NCBI RefSeq assembly: GCF_000420745.1
Contig: NZ_ATVN01000007.1
Location: forward strand, 62,001 to 126,000
DNA from: Pseudorhodobacter ferrugineus DSM 5888
GTDB taxonomy: Bacteria > Pseudomonadota > Alphaproteobacteria > Rhodobacterales > Rhodobacteraceae
DNA length: 64,000 nucleotides
Direction of reading: 5' to 3'
Below the pieces are notes generated by a model that had not been told where the DNA came from, made no database searches, and saw nothing but the letters and a program-made list of their open reading frames with translations. Position 1 is the stretch's first letter, and each line of letters starts with the position of its first letter. Made by a program: the position numbers and the translations under genes. Shown here one piece after another: positions 27,356 through 35,614 of this stretch.

Positions 27356-28189
27356 TTATTCAGCGGCTTCGTTATTGGTCCGGTCAGGGCCGCCGTCGGG
27401 CTTTGGCTTGCGCGGCCCACGTGGCTTGCGCGCAGCTTTTTCGCCTTGTGCAGGTTGGGCTGCATGATCGGTCGCGGCGGCAGGCTGCCCAACCGATTGC
27501 GGCTGTTCCTCGGTTTCGCCAGTCTGCGGTTTGTGACGGGGTTGGCGGTGGCGCGGCGGGCGACGGGTTTCCGGTGTCTCTACAAGGCCAGAGTCCGACT
27601 CACTTGCGTCGGCATTGTCTGCGGTGCTTACAGGCTCGTCCGAGCGCTGGTTGCGATCACGGCGGTCATCGCGGCGCGGTTCATCGCGGCGGACATCACG
27701 ACGATCGTCTTTGCGTGGTTCATCCCGCCGTTCATCCCGACGCGGCTCATCACGGCGCTCGTCGCGTGGCACATCGGAACGATCGTCGCGCAGATCTGGC
27801 TGCTGACCATCGTTGCGCTCTTGCTGCCGGTCGTTCGGCCGATCCTGCTGCCGATCACGCTGCTGATAATCGCGCTGCTGGTTCTGTTGGTTCTGTTGGT
27901 TCTGGGCGTCTTGCTGGCGGCGCTGGTCCTGTTCGGCCTGCATCTCGCGCATCGCTTCGGCAAGCATGCGTGTGTAATGCTCGGCGTGTTGCAGGAAATT
28001 CTCTGCGTTCACGCGGTCATTCGACAGCTGCGCATCGCGCGACAGTTGGTTGTATTTGTCAATAATTTGCTGCGGCGTGCCACGCACTTTGCCTTCGGGG
28101 CCGGAGCTGTCGAAGACGCGGTTGGTGATGTTACCGAGGGTGCGCGGGCGGTTCGTTTTCGAACGCGAGCGGGACTTGGAAGATCTCAT
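27356..28189 (-). CDS. DUF4167 protein with long disordered charged tail
   Basis: 277 residues. The N-terminal ~75 residues form the DUF4167 domain (TNRVFDSSGPEGKVRGTPQQIIDKYNQLSRDAQLSNDRVNAENFLQHAEHYTRML is the conserved core), common in alphaproteobacteria, with suggested nucleic-acid links. The remainder is low complexity: a Gln/Asn/Arg run, then Arg-Asp-Glu-Pro repeats (RRDEPRRDERRDEPRKDDRRD and similar) and a basic Pro-rich end. The repeats are encoded by imperfect tandem DNA. It has a 259-bp upstream gap before prmC with no gene in it. Confidence 0.85.
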   Translation of the reverse strand: MRSSKSRSRSKTNRPRTLGNITNRVFDSSGPEGKVRGTPQQIIDKYNQLSRDAQLSNDRVNAENFLQHAEHYTRMLAEAMREMQAEQDQRRQQDAQNQQNQQNQQRDYQQRDRQQDRPNDRQQERNDGQQPDLRDDRSDVPRDERRDEPRRDERRDEPRKDDRRDVRRDEPRRDDRRDRNQRSDEPVSTADNADASESDSGLVETPETRRPPRHRQPRHKPQTGETEEQPQSVGQPAAATDHAAQPAQGEKAARKPRGPRKPKPDGGPDRTNNEAAE

Positions 28190-28447
28190 CTTGTCCTTTG
28201 ATCCAGATCTATCTGGCTTTGTCTATGCGCCGGCGGTCTGAAAAAGACGCGTCTTGCCCATCTCCGGGCGCATCAGGCATGTTTGGCATTGCGTGCGGGG
28301 ATGACAACCGAGTTTCCTCTAAGCCGTCCCTTACACCGTTACGGTCTAACCATGTGTTTCACGGTGAGACAAGCAAAAATTCGCAATTGATGCAGTTATC
28401 CCCTGAAAATTGGCGCGAATTCGCCGCAAAGGCAGGGAAACGCTGGT

Positions 28448-29284
28448 TTAGGTGCCAAAAAACTGCCCTGAAACCACGCGGTCGCGCCCATCCAGATCGG
28501 GCAGAATCTCTATGCGCGCAAACCCAGCCGCTTTGAAAAAGCCTGCAACAGCCGCCCCTTGGGTAGGTCCGATTTCGACCAACAAGCGCCCGCCATTGGC
28601 CAAATAAGCCGGTGCTTCTGCGCAAATAATCCGGTACGCATCTAGCCCGTCGCCACCAGGGGTCAGCGCCAGATGTGGCTCATGCAGCCGCACTTCGGGC
28701 GACAGGCCCGCCATTTCACCCGCTGCAATATAGGGCGGGTTTGAGACGATTAGGTCAAACTGCCCCTCCACCGGCGCAAACCAACTGCCTAGCGAAAAGC
28801 TTGCCTGCACCCCAAGCGATGCCGCATTGCGCCGTGCCACGTCCAGAGCCGCACCCGACAGATCAACGCCCAAACCCACGGCACCCGCGCGTTCGGCCAA
28901 AAGCGTCAGCAAGATGCACCCCGACCCCGTGCCCAAATCCAGCACAGATGAAAAGGGCAAGGTCAACGCGGCCGCGATCAAACTTTCCGTTTCGGGGCGT
29001 GGGTCCAAAACATCGGGGGTCACTGCAAAGCTACGGCCCCAGAACAAGCGCTGGCCTGTGATATGTGACACGGGTCGCCGTGTCGCCCGCGCGCTTACAG
29101 CGGCGGCCAAGGCATCCACCTGTGCGCCCGTCAAAACGGTTTGCGCAGGCATCAACGCCAGATCGGCCCGCGACACCCCTAACACAAACCCCAACAACAC
29201 CGCCGCATCCTGCGCCGCATCAGGCACCTCTGCGGCACGCAACTGCGCCACAGCCGTGCGCCGCGCCACAAGCAAGGTGGTCAT
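28448..29284 (-). CDS. prmC: Release-factor glutamine methyltransferase
   Basis: Methylates the GGQ glutamine of peptide-release factors. 278 residues with an N-terminal helical substrate domain, SAM motif [16 protein letters not shown] and catalytic NPPY in [14 protein letters not shown]. The start overlaps the stop of prfA (ATGA), so the enzyme is made together with its substrate RF1. Confidence 0.96.
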   Translation of the reverse strand: MTTLLVARRTAVAQLRAAEVPDAAQDAAVLLGFVLGVSRADLALMPAQTVLTGAQVDALAAAVSARATRRPVSHITGQRLFWGRSFAVTPDVLDPRPETESLIAAALTLPFSSVLDLGTGSGCILLTLLAERAGAVGLGVDLSGAALDVARRNAASLGVQASFSLGSWFAPVEGQFDLIVSNPPYIAAGEMAGLSPEVRLHEPHLALTPGGDGLDAYRIICAEAPAYLANGGRLLVEIGPTQGAAVAGFFKAAGFARIEILPDLDGRDRVVSGQFFGT

Positions 29285-30333
29285 TGCATCTCGGCCAGTT
29301 TGCGCGCCTGATCGTCGGAAATCAACGCATCAATGATCTGGTCCAAATCGCCACCCAAAATCTGCCCCAGCGAATAAAGCGTTAGGTTGATGCGGTGGTC
29401 GGTCATCCGGCCCTGCGGAAAATTATAAGTGCGGATGCGTTCCGACCGATCCCCCGACCCGATCTGGCTTTTGCGATCCGCCGACCGCGCGGCATCCACC
29501 CGCTCGCGCTCGGCCTCAAACAACCTTGCGCGCAGAACCTGCATCGCGGCCACTCGGTTTTGGTGCTGCGATTTCATTGCCGACACCACGATGATGCCCG
29601 TGGGCAGGTGCGTGATCCGCACCGCCGAATCCGTGGTGTTCACGTGCTGCCCGCCTGCCCCGCTGGCGCGCATCGTATCAATCCGGATGTCAGATGCCGG
29701 AATGTCGATATCGACCTCCTCGGCCTCGGGCAATACCGCCACAGTGGCCGCCGATGTATGCACCCGCCCACCGCTTTCGGTTTCGGGCACACGCTGCACG
29801 CGGTGGACGCCAGATTCGTACTTCATCCGCGCAAACACGCCCGCGCCTTGGATATGGGCGGTCAATTCGCGAATACCGCCCAGATCGCTTTCCTGCAATT
29901 CCAGAATTTCAAAGGTCCAGCCACGGTTTTCGGCATAGCGGCGGTACATGCTGAGCAAATCACCGGCAAAAAGCGCCGCCTCATCGCCGCCCGTACCGGG
30001 GCGGATTTCCAGAATAGCAGGCCGCGCATCGGCGGCATCCTTGGGCAACAGCGCCAGTTGCAATGCGGCTTCCATCACCTCGATCTGGGTGCGCAGACCG
30101 GGGATTTCCTCTTCGGCCAGCCCGCGCATTTCGGGATCGGCCAGCATAATCTGGGCTTCGGCCAGATCATCCAGCGCGCGGCGGTACGCGTTGATTTCTG
30201 TGACGACAGGTTTCAAATCACCGTATTCGCGGCTGAGTTTCGCAATTTCCGCAGGCGGCGCGCCAGCCGACAGTTTGGCCTCGAGAAACTCGAAGCGCTG
30301 GGAGATTTGGGCAAGGGTATCTAATGGGACCAT
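29281..30333 (-). CDS. prfA: Peptide chain release factor 1
   Basis: Reads UAA/UAG and triggers peptide release. 350 residues from ATG at 30333 ([21 protein letters not shown]); codons upstream extend into the dispersed repeat and are not coding. The GGQ motif is [19 protein letters not shown], and the codon-reading region precedes it. It is coupled to prmC by an ATGA overlap. No strong Shine-Dalgarno precedes the start. Confidence 0.96.
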   Translation of the reverse strand: MVPLDTLAQISQRFEFLEAKLSAGAPPAEIAKLSREYGDLKPVVTEINAYRRALDDLAEAQIMLADPEMRGLAEEEIPGLRTQIEVMEAALQLALLPKDAADARPAILEIRPGTGGDEAALFAGDLLSMYRRYAENRGWTFEILELQESDLGGIRELTAHIQGAGVFARMKYESGVHRVQRVPETESGGRVHTSAATVAVLPEAEEVDIDIPASDIRIDTMRASGAGGQHVNTTDSAVRITHLPTGIIVVSAMKSQHQNRVAAMQVLRARLFEAERERVDAARSADRKSQIGSGDRSERIRTYNFPQGRMTDHRINLTLYSLGQILGGDLDQIIDALISDDQARKLAEMQ

Positions 30334-30380
30334 TTTTGCGGTTTGACGTATCGGCAGGCGCAGGTCAAGTGGCCAGCGCC

Positions 30381-30429
30381 GGGGGTCCCCCCCCCCGGGA
30401 CCCCAGAGCATATTTGGGTCGAAAAGAAA
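30381..30429 (+). repeat. Dispersed GC-hairpin/GAGTATTT repeat, copy 2
   Basis: GGGGGTCC, a long C run and GGGACCCC form the GC part; GAGCATATTTGGGTCGAAAAG follows as the AT part, a diverged match to GAGTATTT-n3-CAAAGATGAAA. It fills the gap between prfA and the DUF1499 gene, ending four bases before the stop codon of the latter. Confidence 0.65.
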
Positions 30430-30432
30430 GCG

Positions 30433-30876
30433 TCAGAGCTTAGACTGCCATGTGGCCAGGCGGGCCGCGTTGACACCAAGATCAGACTGACCAAAGCGCA
30501 GGCGGGCGTGAATATAGACGCCGTCCTGACCCAGCTGTGCCGTGGTATAATCAGGAAAGCCCCAAAGCCCCGAGCGTGTGATCCATGTGATCCGGCCTTC
30601 CTCTACGCTGCCTGCGAGACGCATGGTACGCGGGGTTGCCATGGCCACCGCATCGAGTCGCGCCAAAAGGCCGTCAGCAGCGGGAATGCGCAAAATGGCA
30701 CCGCCGGTTTGGGGCAGAACCTCATTCCAGCCAATGCCATGGTCCCAGGCGTAGGCCTGCGACGGATCTGTCGTCCAACGTGCAGGGTCGGACGGGGCAA
30801 ACCGGACATAGGCGGCAAAACCGCTGACAATAAAGAGGATCAAGGCAAGGGTTGTGAACATAAGGCGCCCAATCAT
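30433..30876 (-). CDS. DUF1499 family protein
   Basis: 147 residues with one N-terminal hydrophobic helix (MFTTLALILFIVSGFAAYVRFAPSDPA) that is either a signal anchor or signal peptide, then a soluble domain matching DUF1499 (ITWITRSGLWGFPDYTTAQ, then ARLRFGQSDLGVNAARLATWQ). Function is unknown; DUF1499 proteins are envelope-associated. Its ATG overlaps the speB stop (ATGA), so it is cotranscribed with agmatinase. Confidence 0.82.
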   Translation of the reverse strand: MIGRLMFTTLALILFIVSGFAAYVRFAPSDPARWTTDPSQAYAWDHGIGWNEVLPQTGGAILRIPAADGLLARLDAVAMATPRTMRLAGSVEEGRITWITRSGLWGFPDYTTAQLGQDGVYIHARLRFGQSDLGVNAARLATWQSKL

Positions 30877-31838
30877 TTGCGGTGATGTGCCCAGTGATAA
30901 AGGCAGATAAGTTCATGCGCGACATGGGCGCCAGCGATGGCAGTGGCACCTGTTGTATCATAGGCAGGCGATACCTCCACAATATCGCCGCCCACCATGT
31001 TGATGCCTGCAAGGTCGCGCAGGCAGGCCGCCGCTTGCCATGTCTGCAAGCCGCCCCAAACGGGCGTGCCGGTGCCAGGGGCCGCCGAGGGGTCGAGGCA
31101 ATCAATATCAAAGGTCACATAGGTCGGATTTTTGCCAACAATCTCCTTGGCGCGCGCGACCGCATAGGCACAGCCCTTTTCATGCACGCTACGCGCATCG
31201 ATATATTCAACGCCAAGATAATCATCGCAATGGGTACGAATACCGATTTGCACTGATGTTTTGGGATCGATAATTCCGGTTTTTACTGCTTTGTAGAAAA
31301 ACGTGCCGTGGTCGATGCGGTCCATATCATCGTCTTGCCACAGATCGGAATGGGCATCGAAATGGATCACCGACATCGGACCAAATTTCTCGGCATAGGC
31401 GCGCAGGATCGGCAAGGTGATAAAATGGTCGCCGCCCAACGTCACCGTACCTGGCCCCGCCTTTAGGATTGTGCGGATATGATCGGTGAGCAAGCCTGGA
31501 AAGCTGGGTGTATGGGCATAGTCAAAGGCCACATCGCCATAATCGACAATTGCCATATCCTCCAACGGGTTGGTCGGCCAACCGTAAGGCGGATCGAACG
31601 GTTGTAAAGCACTGGCTTCGCGGATTGCGCGGGGGCCGAACCGAGTGCCGGTACGGTGTGTCACCGCTTGGTCGAACGGCACGCCCGTGATCGCCAGATC
31701 AACGCCCGTCAGGTCTTTGCTATAACGGCGGCGCAGAAAAGACGTCGCCCCCGCAAAGGCATTTTCAAACGCCAGCCCACGGAGGCCCTGCCGCGTAAAC
31801 GCCCCGTCCGCTTCGGTCTTTGCATCTTCTAGCGCCAT
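30873..31838 (-). CDS. speB: Agmatinase (ureohydrolase family)
   Basis: Hydrolyses agmatine to putrescine and urea with a binuclear Mn centre. 321 residues. Metal ligands are in GGDHFIT, HFDAHSDLW and FDIDCLDPSAAPG, complete for the ureohydrolase family. I chose ATG at 31838, which has AAGGGG six bases upstream; an ATG at 31856 adds six residues. Other guanidino substrates (guanidinobutyrate, guanidinopropionate) cannot be excluded by sequence. A Pot-type importer and an AguB-like amidase elsewhere in the window fit polyamine use. Confidence 0.88.
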   Translation of the reverse strand: MALEDAKTEADGAFTRQGLRGLAFENAFAGATSFLRRRYSKDLTGVDLAITGVPFDQAVTHRTGTRFGPRAIREASALQPFDPPYGWPTNPLEDMAIVDYGDVAFDYAHTPSFPGLLTDHIRTILKAGPGTVTLGGDHFITLPILRAYAEKFGPMSVIHFDAHSDLWQDDDMDRIDHGTFFYKAVKTGIIDPKTSVQIGIRTHCDDYLGVEYIDARSVHEKGCAYAVARAKEIVGKNPTYVTFDIDCLDPSAAPGTGTPVWGGLQTWQAAACLRDLAGINMVGGDIVEVSPAYDTTGATAIAGAHVAHELICLYHWAHHRK

Positions 31839-31936
31839 AGCAATCCCCTTGGCCATAAGCGTCGTTCACATGCCGGAGACGCAAAAATCCGAAAGGTCAG
31901 AAAAGGCCAAGCGGTACGGACTGTCAAGCCAAGCGC

Positions 31937-32224
31937 CTAGGCCAACCGCACACCACCGTGCACATCGCCCACCAAGTGCAGGTCCATCATCTCGGCCATG
32001 CCCTGTGCTAAATAAAGCCCCACGCGGCGGACATTGCCCAGCAAATCCGCAGGCTCGACACTGTCAATGGTCTTCGGCGCCACCGCGCAAGACACCGGAG
32101 GCCCCGAATAGGTGAAACCCGATGCAAACCATTGCACCATGTCCGATTCGGCGGGGCCAGACGGGACCAGACGGGGCATCTCCCGCCATTCGTTGATGCC
32201 CGCAGGCCTTTGGCCCGCACGCAT
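31937..32224 (-). CDS. Possible small hypothetical protein or gene remnant (95 aa)
   Basis: The frame has genome-like codon use and a protein-like C-terminal half (NVRRVGLYLAQGMAEMMDLHLVGDVHGGVRLA). It stays open upstream of the ATG through a perfect hairpin to the end of the M20 gene, without a good start codon or ribosome site, so the 5' end is uncertain. I recognise no family. It could be a real gene, the decayed 3' end of an older one, or chance. No other gene is visible in this 440-bp gap. Confidence 0.4.
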   Translation of the reverse strand: MRAGQRPAGINEWREMPRLVPSGPAESDMVQWFASGFTYSGPPVSCAVAPKTIDSVEPADLLGNVRRVGLYLAQGMAEMMDLHLVGDVHGGVRLA

Positions 32225-32242
32225 CGCCTCAAGGTTGGGCCG

Positions 32243-32271
32243 CGCAGGTTTTCCCGCCGGGAAAACCTGCG
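32243..32271. repeat. Perfect 13-bp inverted repeat after the M20 amidohydrolase gene
   Basis: CGCAGGTTTTCCC and GGGAAAACCTGCG flank a 3-base loop. It lies 28 bases past the amidohydrolase stop. Read on the minus strand no T run follows, so it is not a standard intrinsic terminator; it may be an mRNA 3'-stabilising hairpin or a protein site. Confidence 0.6.
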
Positions 32272-32298
32272 ACAGCGCCCAATTTTCACCAAGACGGA

Positions 32299-33462
32299 TT
32301 ATCCCAACGGCTGTGCGCGTTCGACCAACCGCGCGAAAAAGCTGGCGCCCACAGGTGCCGCCTCATCATTGAAATTATAGCGCGCGTGGTGCAAACCTGC
32401 GCCATCGCCAATCCCCATGAACAAATACGCCCCCGGCCGCGCCTCCAGCATATAGCTGAAATCCTCGGACCCCATTTCGCGGCATCCGTTCGCCTCTACC
32501 GCATCGGCACCCGAAATCTCGGCCGCAACTTCGGCGGCAAACCCCGCCTGATCGGCATGGTTTATCGTGGCAGGATAGCCCCAGTCATAATCCACCGCCG
32601 CCGTGACGCCATAGGCCATCGCGTGGCCCTCAACAATCTCATGAAACCGCCGCTTCAACAGCGCCCGCACTTCGGGGTCAAAACAACGGATCGTGGCGCA
32701 GAACCAACCATCTTCGGGGATGATATTGCTGGCCGATCCCGTATGGATCTGCGTCACCGAAATCACCGCCTCGTCCAGCGCATAGACATTGCGCGGAATG
32801 ATCGTCTGGATCGCTTGCACCATCCCCACAATCGCCACCACAGGATCAATGCAATCATGCGGCGTGGCCCCATGCCCGCCCTTGCCCGTGACCACCACCG
32901 TCGCCGTATCGACCGAAGCCATAAGCGCCCCGGGTGTCGTGGTGAAATGCCCGAACGGCACGCCGGGCGCGTTGTGGATGCCGTACACTTGGGCCACGTC
33001 AAAGCGGTCCATCACCCCTTCCTTAACCATCACCTCACCGCCGCCGCCATCTTCCTCGGCAGGCTGGAACAGCAGCGCCACACGCCCCGCAAACCGCCGC
33101 GTTTCACAAAGATACTTCGCGGCCCCGAGCAGCATTGTCACATGCCCGTCATGGCCGCAGGCATGCATCCGCCCCGGCACGGTCGAGGCATACTCAACCC
33201 CCGTCGCCTCTGTTATCGGCAACGCATCCATATCGGCACGCAAGCCAATCGTGGGGCCAGCACTTTGGCCGTTGATGATCGCCACAATGCCACTTGTCGC
33301 AATGCCTTCGTGCAGCTCGTCCACCCCAAATTCGCGCAACCGCGCGGCAATAAACGCCGCCGTCTCATGGCAGTCAAACCGCAGCTCGGGGTGCATATGC
33401 AAATGCCGCCGCCATCCGGTCATTTCCTCGGCATATCCGGCGATGGCATTCAGAACGGGCAT
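32299..33462 (-). CDS. M20 family amidohydrolase (hippurate hydrolase/aminoacylase-like)
   Basis: 387-residue zinc-dependent peptidase-family amidohydrolase. The N-terminal WRRHLHMHPELRFDCHETA, metal region MHACGHDGHVTMLLGAA, catalytic FQPAEEDGGGGEVM and C-terminal GSEDFSYMLEARPGAYLFMG are all standard for the AbgB/HipO group. AGGAG lies six bases before the ATG. The natural substrate (N-acyl amino acid, hippurate, indole-acyl conjugate) cannot be told. It is divergent from mazG. Confidence 0.88.
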   Translation of the reverse strand: MPVLNAIAGYAEEMTGWRRHLHMHPELRFDCHETAAFIAARLREFGVDELHEGIATSGIVAIINGQSAGPTIGLRADMDALPITEATGVEYASTVPGRMHACGHDGHVTMLLGAAKYLCETRRFAGRVALLFQPAEEDGGGGEVMVKEGVMDRFDVAQVYGIHNAPGVPFGHFTTTPGALMASVDTATVVVTGKGGHGATPHDCIDPVVAIVGMVQAIQTIIPRNVYALDEAVISVTQIHTGSASNIIPEDGWFCATIRCFDPEVRALLKRRFHEIVEGHAMAYGVTAAVDYDWGYPATINHADQAGFAAEVAAEISGADAVEANGCREMGSEDFSYMLEARPGAYLFMGIGDGAGLHHARYNFNDEAAPVGASFFARLVERAQPLG

Positions 33463-33522
33463 GGTCTACTCCTATGGGCATAAATTCTGCCGCTACCAGA
33501 CCGCAATTTGAAAGGTTCCGCA

Positions 33523-34386
33523 ATGGCCCCTCACCCTCTTTCCCGTGCCCAAAGCGACGCGCTTATCGCCGACCCGCAGGGCGGTATGCCGCGTCTGTTG
33601 GAAATCATGGCCCGCCTGCGTGACCCGCAAACAGGATGCCCGTGGGATATTGAACAGACCTTTGCCACTATCGCGCCCTATACGATTGAAGAGGCCTATG
33701 AGGTGGCAGACGCAATTGAACGGCAGGCTTGGGACGAATTGGAAGGCGAATTGGGCGACATGTTGCTGCAATCGGTCTATCATGCGCAACTGGGCGCCGA
33801 GGCAGGGCTGTTTGACTTTTCCAGCATTACCGCTGCAATTTCTGACAAAATGATCGCTCGCCACCCGCATGTCTTTGGCACCGAGTCGCGGGAAAAGACC
33901 CCTGACCAGCAAACCGCCGATTGGGAACGTATCAAAGCGCATGAGCGTGGGTCTGCCCGTGTGCTTGACGGCGTGGCGCTTGGCCTGCCCGCCTTGATGC
34001 GCGCGGTCAAACTGCAAAAACGCGCGGCACGGGTTGGGTTTGACTGGCCGTCAACCGATCAAGTGTTGGACAAAATCATCGAAGAATCGCGTGAGCTGGT
34101 GGAAGCCCGCGACACGATGGGCGCCGCAGAACAGGCCGAGGAGTTTGGCGATTTGCTGTTCGTCATGGCCAACCTCGCCCGTCATCTGGACATCGACCCC
34201 GAGGCCGCGCTGCGCGCCGCCAATCAGAAATTCACCCGCCGCTTTGGCCGGATCGAGGATCTATTGGCCGAGGCAGGAAAAGCGCCCGACCAAAGCGATT
34301 TGGCCGAAATGGATGCGCTGTGGGACCGTGCCAAGACCGAGGAGAAAGCGGCCAAAGCGGCCCTGCGGGGCGGGGGATTGATTTGA
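33523..34386 (+). CDS. mazG: Nucleoside triphosphate pyrophosphohydrolase MazG
   Basis: Removes unwanted nucleoside triphosphates. 287 residues with two MazG repeats: first CPWDIEQTFATIAPYTIEEAYEVADAI with ELEGELGDMLLQ, second VLDKIIEESRELVEA with EEFGDLLFVMANLARHL; the E-E-x-x-E and E-x-x-D metal motifs are visible in both. ATG at 33523 has AAAGG upstream. Its last codons and TGA stop lie within copy 3 of the dispersed repeat. Confidence 0.95.
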   Translation: MAPHPLSRAQSDALIADPQGGMPRLLEIMARLRDPQTGCPWDIEQTFATIAPYTIEEAYEVADAIERQAWDELEGELGDMLLQSVYHAQLGAEAGLFDFSSITAAISDKMIARHPHVFGTESREKTPDQQTADWERIKAHERGSARVLDGVALGLPALMRAVKLQKRAARVGFDWPSTDQVLDKIIEESRELVEARDTMGAAEQAEEFGDLLFVMANLARHLDIDPEAALRAANQKFTRRFGRIEDLLAEAGKAPDQSDLAEMDALWDRAKTEEKAAKAALRGGGLI

Positions 34387-34406
34387 GTATTTGGACAAAG
34401 ATGAAA
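34365..34406 (+). repeat. Dispersed GC-hairpin/GAGTATTT repeat, copy 3 (provides the mazG stop)
   Basis: GCGGGGCGGGGG is followed by TTGAGTATTTGGACAAAGAT, matching copy 1 almost exactly in the AT part. The mazG stop TGA is the TGA of TTGAGTATTT, so the repeat supplies the end of the gene. The C-rich half of the hairpin is missing here. Confidence 0.75.
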
Positions 34407-34432
34407 TGTGGGAATATTTTCCGATTAATAAA

Positions 34433-34488
34433 GTCAGGTATTGACCAAAGTAAAAGACTCAGGTTTAAGCAGGGTCAGAAAATCTGAC
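34433..34488 (+). promoter_or_regulatory. Promoter and palindromic operator candidates upstream of the iron-binding protein gene
   Basis: TTGACC (34441-34446), a 17-base spacer and TTTAAG (34464-34469) form a promoter candidate. A GTCA-n5-TGAC inverted repeat (34433-34445) overlaps its -35, and a perfect palindrome GTCAGA-AAA-TCTGAC (34474-34488) lies just downstream. Repressor sites at both positions would fit iron-responsive control, but the regulator (Fur/Mur, RirA, IscR or Irr type) cannot be named. Confidence 0.55.
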
Positions 34489-34502
34489 TAAAGAGGTCAA
34501 CA

Positions 34503-35510
34503 ATGTCCAAGCAACTTCCCATCGCAGCTCTCACATTCTGCGCCCTCGCCCTGCCCGCTATGGCAGACGAGGTGAACATCTATTCCCACCGTCAGCCCGA
34601 GTTGATCCAACCACTGGCTGATGCCTTTACCGCCGAAACAGGCATCGATGTGAATATTGCCTTTGTCGACAAGGGCATGGCCGAACGTCTGGTGGCAGAA
34701 GGCGACCGCAGCCCCGCCGATTTGGTGCTGACCGTCGATATCGCGCGCCTGACCCAGATCGTCGACGCAGGCGTAACCCAACCCGTCGCCTCGGACGTGT
34801 TGACGTCAAACATCCCTGCCACCCTGCGCGATCCGGACAACCAGTGGTTTGGCCTCACCTCACGCGCACGCATTATCTATGCCTCTAAGGATCGTGTCGC
34901 AGCAGGCGATGTGACAAGCTATGAGGATCTGGCAGACCCTAAATGGAAAGGGCGCATCTGTTCCCGCTCGGGCACCAATGATTATAACGTGGCCCTTTTG
35001 GGCGCTGTGATTGCCCACCATGATGAGGCCTATGCCAAAACCTGGGCCGAAGGGCTCAAGGCAAACCTCGCCCGCAAACCCGCAGGCGGTGACCGCGATC
35101 AGGCCAAGGCGATTTGGGCCGGCGAATGCGATATCGCCATTGGCAACACCTATTACATGGGCCAAATGATCAATGACCCCGAGCAAAAAGACTGGGCCAA
35201 TGCCGTGCGCGTTGATTTTCCGGTGTTCGAAGGCGACGGCACCCATCTTAATGTATCCGGCGTGGCGATGACCAAATCGGCCCCTAACAAAGACGCCGCT
35301 TTGAAGTTCATGGAATGGCTGTCGAGCGATGTGGCGCAGAAAATCTATGCCGAAACCAACTATGAATTTCCCGTAAAACTGGGTGTTGCGCGGTCCGAAC
35401 TGGTGCAAAGCTGGGGTGATTTCACCGCTGACAGCCTTGATCTGACGGCTGTTGCCAAGGCCCGTCCCGCAGCTTTGCGGATCATGGAAGAAATCAACTT
35501 CGACGGCTGA
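34503..35510 (+). CDS. Ferric-iron ABC transporter substrate-binding protein (FbpA/FutA-like)
   Basis: 335 residues with a signal peptide (MSKQLPIAALTFCALALPAMA) and a periplasmic binding protein fold: EVNIYSHRQPELIQPLADAFTAETGIDVNIAF at the front, the Tyr-rich GNTYYMGQM segment and TNYEFPVKLGV at the end. The YY pair and nearby residues are the usual ferric-ion ligands. GAGG precedes the ATG. No permease or ATPase for iron follows; the next gene is a nucleoside hydrolase. The upstream repeats suggest iron-regulated expression. Confidence 0.9.
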   Translation: MSKQLPIAALTFCALALPAMADEVNIYSHRQPELIQPLADAFTAETGIDVNIAFVDKGMAERLVAEGDRSPADLVLTVDIARLTQIVDAGVTQPVASDVLTSNIPATLRDPDNQWFGLTSRARIIYASKDRVAAGDVTSYEDLADPKWKGRICSRSGTNDYNVALLGAVIAHHDEAYAKTWAEGLKANLARKPAGGDRDQAKAIWAGECDIAIGNTYYMGQMINDPEQKDWANAVRVDFPVFEGDGTHLNVSGVAMTKSAPNKDAALKFMEWLSSDVAQKIYAETNYEFPVKLGVARSELVQSWGDFTADSLDLTAVAKARPAALRIMEEINFDG

Positions 35511-35614
35511 TCTGCGTTGCACACAAAGCCGGGGGCGGCAGCGTCTCCGGTTTTTACCACATGGACAAATCCACCAAGCTGGGCTTTGCTGTGCTCCAGA
35601 ATTAGGAGAGAGAC

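Noticed and set aside
27615-27806. Ser/Arg-rich frame (RSSRRGSSRR type) on the plus strand
   Set aside because: It is the antisense translation of the Arg-Asp repeat region of the DUF4167 gene.
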